A DNA stretch of 64,000 nucleotides from positions 180,789-244,788 of the forward strand of contig VSDK01018932.1 of assembly GCA_009767595.1 (NCBI GenBank), written 5' to 3'. The DNA comes from Symbiodinium kawagutii. Lineage: Eukaryota > Sar > Dinophyceae > Suessiales > Symbiodiniaceae. The notes beneath the pieces are model-generated. The model was not told the DNA's origin. It did no database searches and saw only the letters and a program-made list of their open reading frames with translations. Each line of letters starts with the position of its first letter. Within the stretch, counting starts at the first letter, position 1. A program made the translations under genes and the position numbers. Shown one piece after another: positions 10,512 to 23,673 of this stretch.

Positions 10512-11040
10512 GGGTGTTTCTCAAAGTAGGGGACCCCCACTGATCATCCATTATCATTCATCATCATCATCCATTATCGTACATTATCATTCATGTTCAT
10601 CCATTATCATCCATTATCATCCATTATCATCCATTATCATCCATTATCGTACATTATCATTCATGTTCATCCATTATCATCCATTATCATCCATTATCGT
10701 ACATTATCATTCATGTTCATCCATTATCATCCATTATCATCCATTATCATTCATTATCATCTATTATCATCCATTATCGTACATTATCATTCATTATCAT
10801 CCATTATCATCCATTATCATCCATTATCATCGATTATCATTCGTTATCATCTATTATCATTCATTATCATTGATTATCATCCATTATCATTCATTATCAT
10901 CCATCATTATCCATTATCATTCACTATCCCCCATTATCATTCATTATCTTCCATTATCATCCATTCATAACAATTATATAAAAATAAACCCACCATTTCT
11001 TGGGGGGTGGTACCCCAAATTCCTTGATCGAAACCACCAT
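10512..11040. mobile_element. Family A copy swollen by an internal 10-bp satellite
   Basis: The left end gggtgtttctcaaagtaggg and the right end (ggggggtggtaccccaaatt, then cgaaaccaccat) are separated by more than 400 bp of CCATTATCAT repeats instead of the usual 50-80 bp core. Confidence 0.65.
10544..10968. repeat. 10-bp satellite (CCATTATCAT)n
   Basis: About 40 units, with variants such as CCATTATCGT, TCATTATCAT and TCATGTTCAT. Higher-order repetition of the CGTACATTATCATTCATGTT block is visible in the first half. Three forward frames stay open because the unit lacks stops; these are not genes. Confidence 0.95.
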
Positions 11041-13751
11041 CCGGCAAGCTCCCACCTGCAAATTGGAATAGTTCATTGTCAATTCCTGAGAGGAAGGCGC
11101 CAAGAAGCTTCTCAGCACGTCTTCACAGGAGGAATCACGTGATGGTTGACGAGTGATAGATCCGTCATGAAAACGAAGAAACTGCCCCTAGTTTACCTTA
11201 AACAATCTAAATCGCTGGTGATTTACCATCAAAAACAAAAGTTTATCAGTACGGATCTAACATGATCTAACATTACTGATGGTGAATGATGGTGACTAAT
11301 CATGATTACTCATCATGATTATTCTGATGACGGGAAATCAAGTTGAGCATCATGGCCAATAGTCGTTGGTTAGGAATGATGGAACCACCGTTTATTGGGA
11401 ATTACAATCGGCAATCAGCGAATTGATGCTGTGGATACTTGTACTGCAAATGGTGTGCAACAGGTTTTGCATCAAGACTTTCCAGTTGTGTCTTTGCTGG
11501 CAACATAAACACTTCACAGTCTTGTGGGAATTTCAAGCGAACAGTGGGCAAAAGAAATATTCACTGAATAAGAACCCACAATTGAAGACAGTGACTTTCA
11601 TAGAAACCAAGTACATTCTCCATACCTCACAATGTAGTTGTAATGAGACAATTTGCGTATGACCTTGACTGTAGCAAAACCATTGTTGAGAGAACAAGGC
11701 ATTCATGGCAAGTTTGAGTGTGCCATTCCAACTTTTACAAACCACCCACCACACTCTTCAAACATCATTTGGGTAATCGTTGCGACCCTTGACGACAGTG
11801 GACTTTCTGTGAAACCACCTGCAAGAACGCCCGTGAGAGTAGGTTGAAAATTCACTGAATGTGCCATGGCCAACCGTTGCATAATAACTAGTCTTGAGCC
11901 ATTCTTGACAGCATGTTGACCTCTGGTCATCATGTTTCGCAGGGGAGAAAATCCGCTGACCGGGATGAAACACGAAAATAACAAGCGTAAACCAAACATT
12001 ACTAACCATCAAGCAACCAACAAAATACACCACCTTTTAACCACCGTTAATAATCACATATCCCCTCCTTCTTCATCATTATCATCAAGATTGATCAAAC
12101 CAAACCACCATTAAACCACCATGAAACCACCGTGAAACCACCCTTAAACCACCATGAAAACACCATGAAACCACCATTAAAGCACCATGAAACCAAATTT
12201 TAAAGCACCATGAAACCACCATAAAACCACCATGAAAGCACCATAGAACCACCTTTACCCATCATAAAAGCACCATAGAAAGCACCATAAAACCATATAA
12301 AACCACCATTAAACCGCATGGAATCACAATTAAACCACCATTAAACGATGGTCAAAGCGTCTTTTTGCCCACTCCTCTGGCTACTCCTAGAGGACACAAT
12401 GCTTCTTCGTCCGTGGGGGACTGTCCTGGGCGACTTCACAGTGAAACTGCCTGTTGAACAGGTGGAACCTGCTGTAGAGGTATGACTTAATAACTCATGG
12501 TGAATAAAATGGTTGAAACTTACTTAGAAATGGTTGATACATGCTTAACATTGGCTAAGTATTGTGCACATTGGTCGATAATGACTAATTGTAGTAACAA
12601 TGGCTAGCAATATGTTTTGTGTTTGTTTATGAATAACAATGGATTTTGATGACTAAAAGTTGACAATAATAAAACATATCTTAGTGAGTAACCATGGTAA
12701 ATTTATGGTTTATGATGGCTAATGATGGTTGATAAGACCTGCTGGGCAGTTGATTTTGACTAAACCGATAAACCATGGTTGACAACGGTTGTTAGTAAGG
12801 GTCAATAAATTGTGAGAAGGTGAATAATGGCTAGTAATTAAAAGCAATGGCAACGCATGTTACGAATGGTTAAACATGACCAACAGTCAATAATCACACA
12901 TAAGACATTACAATAATCATTTATTGGTGTTCAATGACTTCATAGCGGATGGCTCATACTGGCTAGTACTGGTTGATAATAACTTGGCCCGGTGATGCCA
13001 ATGAAAAATTGCAAAACCAGCCACATCCAGTGGAGCTTGGGTCACCATCTTGCAACAACAAAGTTCTTCAAACATCCCCAATTCCACCACTTGTTGGTAG
13101 TATTAGAGAGGTAAATCCACTTTGTAGATCAAACTATCGCATTACAAATGGATTATACATTCGTAATTGGAGATCCAGAGATTTGTTATGCTCAGAGCTC
13201 CAACTCTTTCATGGTAGATTCTGCAAGTGTTTGGTCGATCCCATTCTCCGTTCTTACTTCTCAATAAGTGGAATTACAAATGATATTCCAAATTTCTCTC
13301 CACCCTGAAAAATGCTACAATTGTAATGCTAATTTCAAGGTAGTTGAGGCGAATTTCAAGGTAGTTGGCCTCCAAATCAACCAATCCAAAGACCTTGTAA
13401 ATTGTAGTAATGAAAGTGTTTTTTCAAACTTCACGTAGATTTCCAAGGATTTGCAAGGGTTCAGTGATATGCACCACTTTTTGCCAATGGATTTCCAAGG
13501 ACTAACATCTTCCAAGGGTCCCTCGCCACATATTCTGGCTCCGTGATTGCCAACTCATAAGTGCAATACTCAACCGTCCCAGGGCTACCATGTAAAAAAA
13601 ATATCATAGGTCATCAAGATCACCAACTCAGTCATTTTCACCAATCCTTCATGAAGCCACCAATCCTTGGTTACACAAACTAACTCATGGCTTAAAGATC
13701 ATCAAGGTTGAAAAAAACACCACCAATCCTTGGCAGGAACCTATCCTTGAC
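11041..13751. other. Non-coding stretch with AAACCACCAT repeats
   Basis: No gene is supported. Parts at 11400-11900 and 13000-13520 are less repetitive and unassigned. 12500-12960 is degenerate TGGTTGAT-type sequence. Confidence 0.5.
12101..12350. repeat. Imperfect 10-12-bp repeat (AAACCACCATGA/T)n
   Basis: About 20 units of aaaccaccat with gcaccat variants, clearly tandem but decayed. Confidence 0.85.
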
Positions 13752-13869
13752 ATGGCAGTGGGTCAAAACCCTGTACCCCTGGTTCCTGCACTATTAGCCA
13801 TTGTTTTCCCTATTATTTGTTGGTTATTATAAGCCATTGTTGGTTAGGTAATATTGACCCATAGCCACA
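13752..13869. mobile_element. MITE-like family B copy
   Basis: Starts atggcagtgggtcaaaaccc and ends aatattgacccatagccaca, with the conserved tgtacccctggttcc and attgttttccctat blocks. Confidence 0.7.
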
Positions 13870-15902
13870 TCCTTGACCGCCATCCTGCTTAGCCATCCCC
13901 CCATCGCTGGCGGGCCAAGCAACAAGGGCTTGTAGCACTTTGGCACCTGTGCATCCGACGGGGCATCTGGGATCACCTGATCTGCATCCTGCTTGATGGC
14001 CAGCAGGTGGTTACATCCTGCCACACCGTTGCGGGGCGGGGCACCGGGTCGGGCGGTCCCAATGTGACCAAAGGTTGCCTTGGATAACCGCAAGCTCCTG
14101 ATCAACAAAGCTAGGTGATGTCTTGCTATTGAAGCAATGCAAAAAAATAACACCTGAACTTGAGTTGGGTTCACAGGGCACCGCAACAAGCCGCCATTTG
14201 TACTCGTTTATTAATCATATTCGGGAAATATTGAACAACTACCATCAGGGACTTTGGGTGGGTCACTTCAGGCGGCAGAGGTAGGAAGTACTTGTAGTGC
14301 CCTATGTCTCATGTCTCCATGATTGGAGATTCTTAGCACCACCCTGCACCTATCCCAACCAGCCGTCATCACCAGTTGATCCCTCAAACCACTTGGAATC
14401 TCCCCGTTGATCCCAGGGCTCTGCTGTGGCGCAGCAGTCCTTTCTTTAAGCGTTGCTGTGGAATGGGCACGTGGAAAAAGTCCATGGCCACTGTTCCTGG
14501 AACGACATCGTGGATTTGGGGAGGAAATGGTGGTGTGACAGGTGTGACTGGTGTGACTGGTATGACTGGTGTGACTGGTATGAGGCATGAGGTGGTTCAG
14601 AATGAAATGTGCTGACTTAATGATTGGCAATGTACATGCGAGTATATACCTGAACAAAAAAATGCAAGTGATACATGAACAGCACATATTGGCTGCAACA
14701 TGTGACATGTGTGTATTCATATTTGGACAGTAGCGTGGTTTATCAATAAACGGTAACCCAGGTGTAGGCACATATTCTTTACAGGAACATACCAAATGCA
14801 CTGAGAAACACGACGTAGAATATGTTGCAGGTTGTTGAATTTGTTTAGCTCATAAGGAGTTTGTGAAAATATGAAATACGACCAAACGACAACTCAAATC
14901 AATATCACATCACATTTCGTTGTAAGGTCCAACACAAAAACACCACTGACATCAAGTGGCATATTGTTCAATTTCACTGCCCCGCCGCACTACATTGAAT
15001 TACACACCATCAGTATAAATCTAACATGTACTTAATTCTATATTAGGTTCATTACACAGTTACAATCAAAAAAATGATTCTATATTAGATTCACTACACA
15101 ATTCCAACAAATTACATGGTGTACAAAGAAATTTCTTTGCGACTGGTTGTTCTCTCCTATTATCAACCATTAACCATTGGTTGGTTGGTGAACTGCTTGA
15201 CCCAGATGCAAATTTCATTGCCACCCTTGGAAAAATATTTGTCAACCAACAAATTATCAATACTTACTAGGGAAAATAAACAATGTCAACCAAACAGCCA
15301 TCAACATTGTCCACGACGCCTTTCCTGAACACCGCCGCGGCGTCAAAGGTCAGGTCCTTGTTTCCCCTTCAAGGTCGCCCGAAAGGCCGTGGGCATCGAA
15401 GTAGGAGAAGTCACGGCACTCTGCTGGGACATGAAATGAACGAAACGTTTACCTCGGTGGGCATCATGTTGACCACATCATTGGTATGGCAAAGTAATGG
15501 TTGATGAGTTGATGAATGGATAATTCATGGTGGGGATCATGCTACCTCGGTTGGTGAATGACATCAACCAATTCATAATGGTTGACCACATCATCTGGTT
15601 GGTGAATGGTAATGGTTGATAATCATTAATGGTGAGTTAATGGTTGATAATCATTGATGGTTAATCAATGGTTGATAATCATTAATGGTTGATAATCATT
15701 CGCTGCTCGGTGAATGGTTAATGAATGAATGGTATGATATGCTTATTGAATGAGTATCATGTGCATGATTATCATTGGGTGGTAATGAGTTGTGGTAACT
15801 GGCCACCAATTCATTTCATGGTTGACCAATTCAGAATGGTTGACCACATCATTGGCTGTTTAATGGTGGATAATCATTGGGCAACATGATAATGATGGCC
15901 AA
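13870..15902. other. Mixed stretch with two GC-rich exon-like islands
   Basis: GC-rich patches at about 13880-14120, 14290-14520 and 15300-15470 have few stops on either strand and could be exons, but I recognise no protein family. 14530-14585 is a short TGTGACTGG repeat. 15490-15860 is degenerate TGGTTGATAATCAT sequence. Confidence 0.3.
14530..14585. repeat. Short tandem repeat (TGTGACTGG/TATGACTGG)n
   Basis: Five to six units of about 10 bp (gtgtgactggtgtgactgg). Confidence 0.8.
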
Positions 15903-16014
15903 ATGGCTATGGGTCAAAACCCTGCACCCCTGGTTCCCCCATCATTAGCCATTGTTTTCCCTATAGTTTTGTTGGTTGTAATCCACCATTGTTGTTGGTG
16001 AATATTGACCCATC
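15903..16014. mobile_element. MITE-like family B copy
   Basis: Starts atggctatgggtcaaaaccc and ends gtgaatattgacccat. The last bases of the right terminus have diverged. Confidence 0.65.
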
Positions 16015-16300
16015 CGCAAATAATAATTTACCATTAATGTTGACCACCTCATTGGCTGTGAATGGCTAATGGTTCATAGGTTCATGGTATGGTTCGAACG
16101 ATGGCCAATGATTAATCAAATAGCCATTGAATGGTTCATAATCATTCCTTGGTGGCTGATGAATGGTTAATTAAGGGTTTAATGGTTGAGATCATGTTGA
16201 CCACATCTTTAGCTAAATGGTTGATCAAGGCTTCGTACTTGGTGGCAAATAATGATGGTTAAAAAGTCATAGTACTGACCACATCATGAGCCAAAAGGCA

Positions 16301-16401
16301 GTTTCTCAAAATAGGGGACCCCCAAATCATCCAGTCTATTGACCGTTTATATAAATAAACGACCAATTCTTGGAGGTACCTCCCCCATTCAAAGAAACCC
16401 A
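16301..16401. mobile_element. MITE-like family A copy
   Basis: Starts gtttctcaaaataggggacc, has a ccgtttatataaataaac core and ends with a weakened caaagaaaccca. Confidence 0.65.
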
Positions 16402-16500
16402 CAAATGGTTGAAAAAGGGTGAATGACAGTGGTACATATTGATCGTTAATTGACCATACTATGTTGCCATTTTTTCATGTACGTTGTAATAATACTGGTT

Positions 16501-16555
16501 AGGTAGATAGATAGATAGATAGGTAGATAGATAGATCGATAGATGGATAGATATA
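16501..16555. repeat. Microsatellite (TAGA)n
   Basis: tagatagatagatag with a few cgat/ggat substitutions. Confidence 0.9.
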
Positions 16556-16664
16556 AATATTTACATTTCTATATCTTGACATATGCATGTATAATGTAAA
16601 TTGATATATGATAGTAAACCAGAAAACAAACTCCAGTTCACTGCAACAACCCACCTCGGCGCAG

Positions 16665-16779
16665 AGATCCATCACGACCACGTGGCATCAGCCGCCCGTC
16701 AGCAGCAGCGTTTCGTAGCCATGGTGCAGTCGTCCACGTGGAACAAGTTCAACAGGTTGGTGCCCACCATGGTGCCTGG
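16665..16779 (+). other. Exon-like GC-rich island
   Basis: The plus frame is open (includes HDHVASAARQQQRFVAMVQS), preceded by cggcgcag and followed by a gtaact donor-like site. No family is recognised. The minus strand is less open here. Exon status is inferred only. Confidence 0.2.
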
Positions 16780-16851
16780 TAACTGCTGGGCAAGGCCCAG
16801 CAACGAGAACTGGTGGGTTTCAAGGGTTGCCAGTCTTGGTGGATGATTCAA

Positions 16852-16945
16852 GTGGTGGTTTCTTAGAATGGGGGGTACCCCAAATCATCCAATATGAGCC
16901 GTTTGTAGTAAGAACCCAAGCATTTTTTGGGTTCCCTATTATTGA
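16852..16945. mobile_element. MITE-like family A copy, one end decayed
   Basis: Left end gtggtttcttagaatggggg and core aatatgagccgtttgtagta are clear; the right end has only gggttccctatta. Confidence 0.5.
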
Positions 16946-16999
16946 TGGAGGAAATTGAATGATGGATGTATCATACTACATATGTAAGTATTAATGAAG

Positions 17000-18360
17000 C
17001 TTCATGGGATGGACTATTTGAGTGTTTCTCAAAGGAGGTGAAGCCCAAGCTATCATGCAGTTTATGGACGCATTTGTCGTCATAAATCAGTATGTTTTTT
17101 GCACTGTTCGAATAGTAACTTACCAGTTAACATGATTTGTTAACAAATTTGCAGATTTATTGCTGATCATTTATGGATTTATTGTTCATCATTCATAGTT
17201 TCATTATGTTTTATTGTTAATCATTGATAATTTTATTGCCAATCCAACCGTAAATGATTAGGAAATAAATAGCAAACAACTATATATACATGAACTATGG
17301 TTAGTCTATGCTTATACTTAATAAAGCAACCATTAGTTGGGGGTTCCACATACATGGCTTACGAGACCGCCATGACTTTGTCGAGTGTCTTCGATCAACT
17401 CCAGCAGCTGGGTGGAACTGGGTCTGCCCGTATCTGTGTAGTGAATTAGCAGAGGTAGCCACAGTAATTCCATACACATCCGGTGATACTGTAACCAAGC
17501 ATCATATAAAAAACACATCTGCCTACCTCCCCCAATGTCTTTGTGAGATTGTGACATGTTCACATAGATGCAAATTGTACAATTTCGCGGTTTGCAAACC
17601 TACAACCAGATATACCTCAAACAAATGACATCCTTCATGCTATTGTGAAGACTGCCGAGGAAATCAAATGCATTGCTATTGAGAACAATGCTTTTTGCCT
17701 TAAAATGGGGTACCCACTGGTAAACTCACCTGGCAATGGAAAATCCCATTGCATTGGATTTCGCAGGTCTTCGCTGTAAAATGGACTGCTTCTCCCTTTC
17801 CATGTCAATGAACCAAAGGTCAACCACAAATCAAAATATCTGGGAATTCTAACCGCAACTGCTACAGTACTCTACAGAATTCACCAAATCGCTATTTTCA
17901 CCACCAAATCATAATATCACTCACCTTTGGGGCCCCTGGGCCCTGTAGGAATAGCCATCCCATCATAGCACTTCCGTTCCGCTCCGCTCCGCTGCTCCGC
18001 TGCTCCGCTCCTGTCTTGTAAGACAAGAGCTGATCCAGGGAAGTTCCGTTGTCCAGGATCCTCAGCAACGAAGTGACGAGGCGATGAACACCGGGGCCCG
18101 CGAACGGTACCGATCTGTTGGTCTAGGGTCACAAATGTCACAACTAGCTGGAGCTGGCTGATCAAGTGGCTATGTAAGCTATAAGTTAGCTGTAAATTTA
18201 CAAGCTCTGGCTGATTATCAACAATGTAAGCTATATAAGCTAGTTTAACGGTAGCTATCACTTTTGGTAGAGTTCCGCGGGGAACCTCAACCAACTTACA
18301 ATTTCGCGGCTTCACATTGGATGGCAAACAGTTTGTCAGAGGCGGCCTGAAAAAAGACAC
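17000..18360. other. Non-coding stretch, nothing recognised
   Basis: A decayed family A relic may lie at 17030-17100. A CCGCT run (ccgctccgctccgctgctcc) lies at 17978-18010. No gene is supported. Confidence 0.4.
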
Positions 18361-18378
18361 ATGTCAATAAAACATATG

Positions 18379-18486
18379 TGGTTGGTGGTTTCAACCCCTT
18401 TGACAAATATTAGTGAGTCAGTCATCCATTTGTTAATAATTAATCACTATATAGGAAAAATGAAAATGTTTGAAACCACCAAGCAG
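18379..18486. mobile_element. MITE-like family C copy
   Basis: Starts tggttggtggtttcaaccc and ends aaaatgtttgaaaccaccaa. Confidence 0.65.
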
Positions 18487-18720
18487 AATACCATGAGAAC
18501 AAACGCGAACAAACGTGAAAAAAACCTGAACACTTGTCAAGAACTACTTCAGTTTCACAGAAAAGATAAGACCATCAATGGTATCTATCACCAGGTATTT
18601 TGCGGTGCAGAAATCCTTTGCAAGTGAAGACAAGAAATCGGAAACCGATCACAAATGAATGGTTCATGGATCAGTCAACCGCAATGAATGTCTTGGGACA
18701 TAGCTGGTGCGCTAAATTTG

Positions 18721-18828
18721 GTGGTTTCTCAAAATAAGGGTAATTACCCCGAAATCATTTATTGTAAATAATCTATAGTAATAATTCAACCATTTTGGGG
18801 GTTCCCAATGGCTTAAGAAACGCCCCAT
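18721..18828. mobile_element. MITE-like family A copy
   Basis: Starts gtggtttctcaaaataaggg, has core aataatctatagtaataatt and ends gcttaagaaacgcccca. Confidence 0.7.
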
Positions 18829-18839
18829 GGACACAAACC

Positions 18840-18885
18840 AAATAGATTATATATCTATATCTGTATATATATATATACATATATC
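18840..18885. repeat. AT-rich microsatellite
   Basis: tatatctatatctgtatata followed by TA dinucleotides. Confidence 0.8.
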
Positions 18886-19280
18886 CAGGTCATGAGCGAG
18901 CTCGACGATGGCCAATGATAATGACGGATATTTAACACTCCCAAATACCTTGTGAGACTCTACTTGTGGCCAGTGTTTAGATTGTAAGCAAATTATCAAA
19001 AGGTATTTGGGGCACTAGGGTATGATGATGATGATGATGATGGTGGTGGATAATGATGGATGATGAGACACATAATGATCAAAGTCAAAACAGAACCACC
19101 ATATACAAGGAGGGCCCCCTTGCTATAAGGTGGCTTATGAACCATTTCATAGAATGTATCAACCATAACTAGTAATTACCCTAGTTATGAGCTCAGTTTG
19201 CTAACCAAGGGGTCCGACCTTGTAGTGGTTTTACCAACAGATTAAACATGTGCAGTTGATCGTTCTTATTCCTGCCCCAG

Positions 19281-19416
19281 GCACTTGAAACTGCTGTCCA
19301 GCAGGATATCTCCATCACAGACCTCAGGAGTTGCTAGGCACTGCCCCCGGACTCTGGGACATCAGACCTGCTGTTGCATCAACAGGAATGCAACCGAGTC
19401 GTCATCTACTCTGTCA
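19281..19416 (+). other. Exon-like island with good acceptor
   Basis: A pyrimidine-rich tract (cgttcttattcctgccccag) precedes an open plus frame of 45 codons (contains RISPSQTSGVARHCPRTLGH). A gtggtg donor-like site follows, and it coincides with the edge of a family C copy. No homolog is recognised. Splicing is inferred from these borders only. Confidence 0.25.
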
Positions 19417-19510
19417 GTGGTGCTTCACCACCCCGTCATGAAAAATATGCTTGTCAACCAACCAATCATATGTTAGTATTAGCGAAAAAAGGTTTCAAAC
19501 CACCAGCCAA
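19413..19510. mobile_element. MITE-like family C copy
   Basis: Starts gtcagtggtgcttcaccacc, has gtcaaccaaccaatcatatg and ends ggtttcaaaccaccagcc. Confidence 0.55.
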
Positions 19511-21415
19511 TAAGCAATTGCTGAGTGTTTGACAAAGAACAAGGTCCCATTCAACAGCGGCTTAGGGATGACCGCAACATATCTCCCCATTCCGAAAGCC
19601 ACATTTGGTGGACACCCGTGTCATCAGTTCTGCTTGTTGGAAAGCTCTTGTGGCGTCTGCCACTCTGAAAACATCCCCAGAGAGCATTCCCAAGAAAATA
19701 ACGATGTTCACGGCCTGAATGTTGGTGGGAGCCGAGTACAGCTGTCCAAACTGAGCTGTTTAATTAATTGTGGCAAATAACAAATGCAAACATTAATTAC
19801 GCGTAAAATACCTTGAAGATGCCCAATAATGATTGAACATATGCTTAATTGCGGCTTATCATAGTGGCAAGATCTGGCTAATAATGGTGAGCAATGATCC
19901 TCTATGATATGTCTCTCTATCGCTATTGGTGAAGGGCCGACGTGTACCGCTATTTTTGTTGCCATCCTCAGCGAAAACAAGGGAACTGCTGGCGTGTTGG
20001 AAAGGCAACGTCTATGAGGTGTCATCATTGCCCACCTGAAATGGTTTATCGACCTTTCCGAAGAGGCAAGCGTATCCTTTGTGATCTTACAATGGTTGGT
20101 TTACAATCATGCATGATCAATGGTCAATAAATGCTTCATGATTGATATTTATGCTGAATAGGTAAGATAAGATATTCCTATGGTGATGATCATCCTGCCC
20201 TCGCAGCGGCACACCTAGACATTTGTTGCTTACTTCTATTGACCCATAGCAACATGTTTGACCGTAGTTGGACTTTCTTAGCTATTCTCAACCAGCACAA
20301 CCTTACCAACCACCATGAACATCGTCATTCATCACTTCCCGTACTAGCGTGTCAACCGTCAGCAGTTTACATGAGGTGGTTCCTACTCACCACCATGGAC
20401 AACTGACAGCTTATCATAGACAAATATTCAACACAATTCAACCAGTGTGTCCATTAACTCACTGTTGGCTCTCATTAGGCCACTGCTGGCTACCATTCAC
20501 CACCATGAACCATCACTCAGCCACCGAGCCACTGTTGCGAACCACCACAAGTCTTCATCCACTGTCTTAGCTGCATTATTTTACCATCATTGCTACCCAA
20601 TATCTACCATCCTTATGCTAAGCACCTTCAGTTGTTGGCCATTTATATGAACTGTCTTTTCTTGAGCCATGGTTGATTTAGGAACCATCATTCAACCGTA
20701 GACTAGTAAACCATGGTTTAGTAACCATAGTTTCAGCCATCTATATGAAACATCTTTTTGATTACACATCTTCAACCACCATTCACCGCAGCAAACTGTT
20801 CCCCAGTAATGCCCACCCTGGATTCATGACCGGCTATGATTGCTTATTATCCCCTTCCTAACCTTATCCACCATGATTCATGATTATAATAAGGTCAATG
20901 AATCCAGGGTGGGTTAATAAGCAATGATTGCTTATCCCCTGCTTTACCCTTGTTAACCATGATTATCATCCAGCTTATCAAGATGTGATAATTAACCCTT
21001 ATAATTATTGACTGCTATGATTCACCCCTATAATCATTATCAACCTTCAAACCATGATTGTTAACCATAGGGATAAACCCCTTCAACTCATCATTGTTAA
21101 CCCTTATAATCATTCTCATTACCCGTATGATTAATCTTATAATCATGATTGTATAACCTATTATTATCCACCCTTATAATCATTAACCCAATTATTAACC
21201 CCTATGATTTTATCATTATTAACCCTTGTTGCGTTAATCCAGGCTTCAAATGCCCCTCTCCTGCCACGCCACTCCCCGCAGGATTCGCCGGAAGCCAGAG
21301 ACCATCGTGGATTCGTCCTGCGTTTCCTGACCACGTCCGCGCCAAGCGCCGGAGGCTCGAGGTTCGTTCGGCCGAAACCAGGTAGCTACCAAGCATTATC
21401 AGCATGAAGGGCAGT
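19511..21415. other. Non-coding stretch, degenerate TTAACC repeats
   Basis: No gene is supported. 20800-21230 is rich in ttataatcatt/aaccctt motifs. A GC-rich island at 21240-21380 is open on the plus strand but too short to call. Confidence 0.45.
20812..20913. mobile_element. Single inverted-repeat element (CCCACCCTGGATTCA ends)
   Basis: cccaccctggattcatgac at 20812-20830 is matched inverted by ggtcaatgaatccagggtgg at 20893-20912. The interior is about 60 bp and non-coding. Confidence 0.6.
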
Positions 21416-21539
21416 ATATGGTTGTGGGTCACTAGTAACCAACAATAATGGGAGATAATAACCAACCATTTTATAGGGAAAACAGCCTGGTTAATGATAG
21501 GGGAACCAGGGGTACGGGGCATTGACCCACAGCCATATG
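21416..21539. mobile_element. MITE-like family B copy, inverted
   Basis: Starts tatatggttgtgggtcacta and ends with ggggcattgacccacagcca, reverse orientation (aaccaggggtacggggc inside). Confidence 0.7.
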
Positions 21540-22612
21540 ATGGTATAGTATATGCTTTGATAGCTACCTGGGGGTTATATACTACCATTGTGGGGGCATA
21601 TACTTTGGGGGCATAAGGTGGTAGTATAAGCATCCCAGTATCAACCACCTAGGGCTCCCAAAACCATTGTGTTTTTAGGTTCCAGGCCATATTTTAGAGG
21701 GTACTACCTTTTTTACGGGCCCTTGGCGGCCGATGGCATAGGTATAACTATGTGGTTTATGACTCTGGCTGCCACTAATCATAGCTGTAAACCATTCATG
21801 GCAGTTCAATAATTGAGGTAAGGAATGGTTATGAGCATGAGCATAATTAAATGGTAACAATCACACGCCATTAAGGGTCAATTCAGTCATTTATCACACT
21901 TGAACCAACATTGAGCATAGGTTTCGATGGTAACAAATTGTCGACCAACATGGTTGTTATACTATGCCTGTTGTTGGTCTTTATTTTTGTCAAAGATCAT
22001 CAATCATCATGATCAACAATCACTAGCCATTTGCCACATCATCAACTATTGTATATTTGTCAAGCAATTCCTTGTGGTGGATTGTTAGGGAGTGGGACCT
22101 TCACACTAGCTGATTTCCTGTAGATCAATATATAGATCTCTTTCGGTCAACTAGCAACTAGATCTATGTATCTATAGAATATTCAATATGTAACACAATA
22201 TCCAGAAAGTTGAAGAGTTGTTCAATCCAGTACAAGTGCAAAATAAATGGATGGATAAACCTGCCAATAATATGATGATGGGGAATGAAATACACCGCAC
22301 CATGGTCATGCACCGTGTTCGCTGTGGGTAATCATGAATCCAGTGGTACTGAATCCACTGAGGCCATAAAGCACTGAAAACACTAGGCTCGTTCAAAACA
22401 TCAGTGAAGATTAAGCCATGAATAGGAGATGAATACCTCTCTAAGGTCATCCAACCATTGATGTCACTGGGTCGGTCATTCAACATGATCCTTGGTGGTT
22501 CAAAAAAACCGGGGAACGATAAGACTAGTGTTGTCCGGCTATGTCATCAATGCACCTATGGGGCTGTAGCATCATATCTTTAAATATCAAATACATCCCT
22601 ATATGTGCTGAC
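21540..22612. other. Non-coding stretch, nothing recognised
   Basis: A gggggcata motif is duplicated near 21590-21620. Otherwise no repeat family and no gene. Confidence 0.4.
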
Positions 22613-22741
22613 ATGGTGGTTTCTTAAAATGGGGTACCCCTAGTTGTCATGATTTACATCGATCATGTATGATTTATATCTATATAGGTAAAATGTCATC
22701 CATAGATTTGGGGTCTCCAAACTCGCTTGAGAAACCACCAT
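22613..22741. mobile_element. MITE-like family A copy
   Basis: Starts atggtggtttcttaaaatgg and ends gcttgagaaaccaccat. The core is AT-rich and longer than usual. Confidence 0.7.
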
Positions 22742-22840
22742 TTACACAGTAGTATCTGTTTAACCATTATTGTTGCTGACTATTCTCTATTATTAACCAC
22801 TAAAATCCCTGATGATTAACCATTACTGATGGCTATAATC

Positions 22841-22951
22841 ATATGGGTATGTGCCAAAATTGGGTAACCAATTTTCCCAACAAAAAATGATCATTGAACT
22901 AGGAAACAATGGGTTTTTGGGGTACAACTATGGCTTGGCACATACCCATAT
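22841..22951. mobile_element. Single inverted-repeat element (ATATGGGTATGTGCCAA ends)
   Basis: 17-bp perfect inverted ends: atatgggtatgtgccaa at 22841-22857 and ttggcacatacccatat at 22935-22951, separated by 77 bp. Confidence 0.65.
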
Positions 22952-23141
22952 ATGCATATATATGCTTATACAAATTACAGCTATGGGTCGTGGCTCCTGC
23001 AGCTCCCAGCTGGCACCCACGAACCTGTTGAGATACGTCCAGCCATGAGGATGCTCGGTGGCTCGACCCAGCTCCCCGCAAAGTCGGTATAGCTCCTGTT
23101 TTTTGTTCGCAACTCATCATACATTGTCAACCATCAACCAT

Positions 23142-23264
23142 TATGGCACTGGGTCAGTTCACCCTTAGTCCCCCTGGTTCCCCCATCAATAACCAGGCTG
23201 TTTTCCCTATGATTTGGTTGGTCATTAAAAGCTATTGTTGATGGTTAATATTGACCCATACCAT
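23142..23264. mobile_element. MITE-like family B copy
   Basis: Starts tatggcactgggtcagttca and ends gttaatattgacccatacca. Confidence 0.7.
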
Positions 23265-23515
23265 GATCAGTCACTGTCAACCGGTATACCAACCCGTAAA
23301 TCAACCAGTAGATCAACCAGTATATATCAGCCATGATCAACCATGATCCACCAGTATAATCACTATAGCTAACAAACCCATCATCAACCATCATCCATCG
23401 ATCCCGGGCCGGCACAACGTTTTCGGACGCTCAGCTTCCAAGGTGGCTTCGATCTTCGATCTCACAAGTTTCTCCTTATCGCGCACGAACCGCCGGGCCC
23501 AGCCCTGGGTTGTTC

Positions 23516-23673
23516 ATCAATCACTGGGAGCTGGTGCCACAGCTGGGGACAGGGCGCTCCACCCCGGGCTGGGAATCTAACATAGCTGGCCGGATCATCC
23601 ACCATGTGCAGATGACTGACCTGCTGGGAATGGTGACTTTCCATGGCGACTGGAGTGTATCTAAGTTGGTGAG
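23516..23673 (+). other. Exon-like island with strong donor
   Basis: A plus frame open for over 80 codons spans 23410-23680 (contains GLFINHWELVPQLG and IIHHVQMTDLLGMVTFHGDW). It is followed by a gtgagt donor-like site. An acceptor is possible at gggcccag. No family is recognised. Coding status is plausible but unproven. Confidence 0.3.
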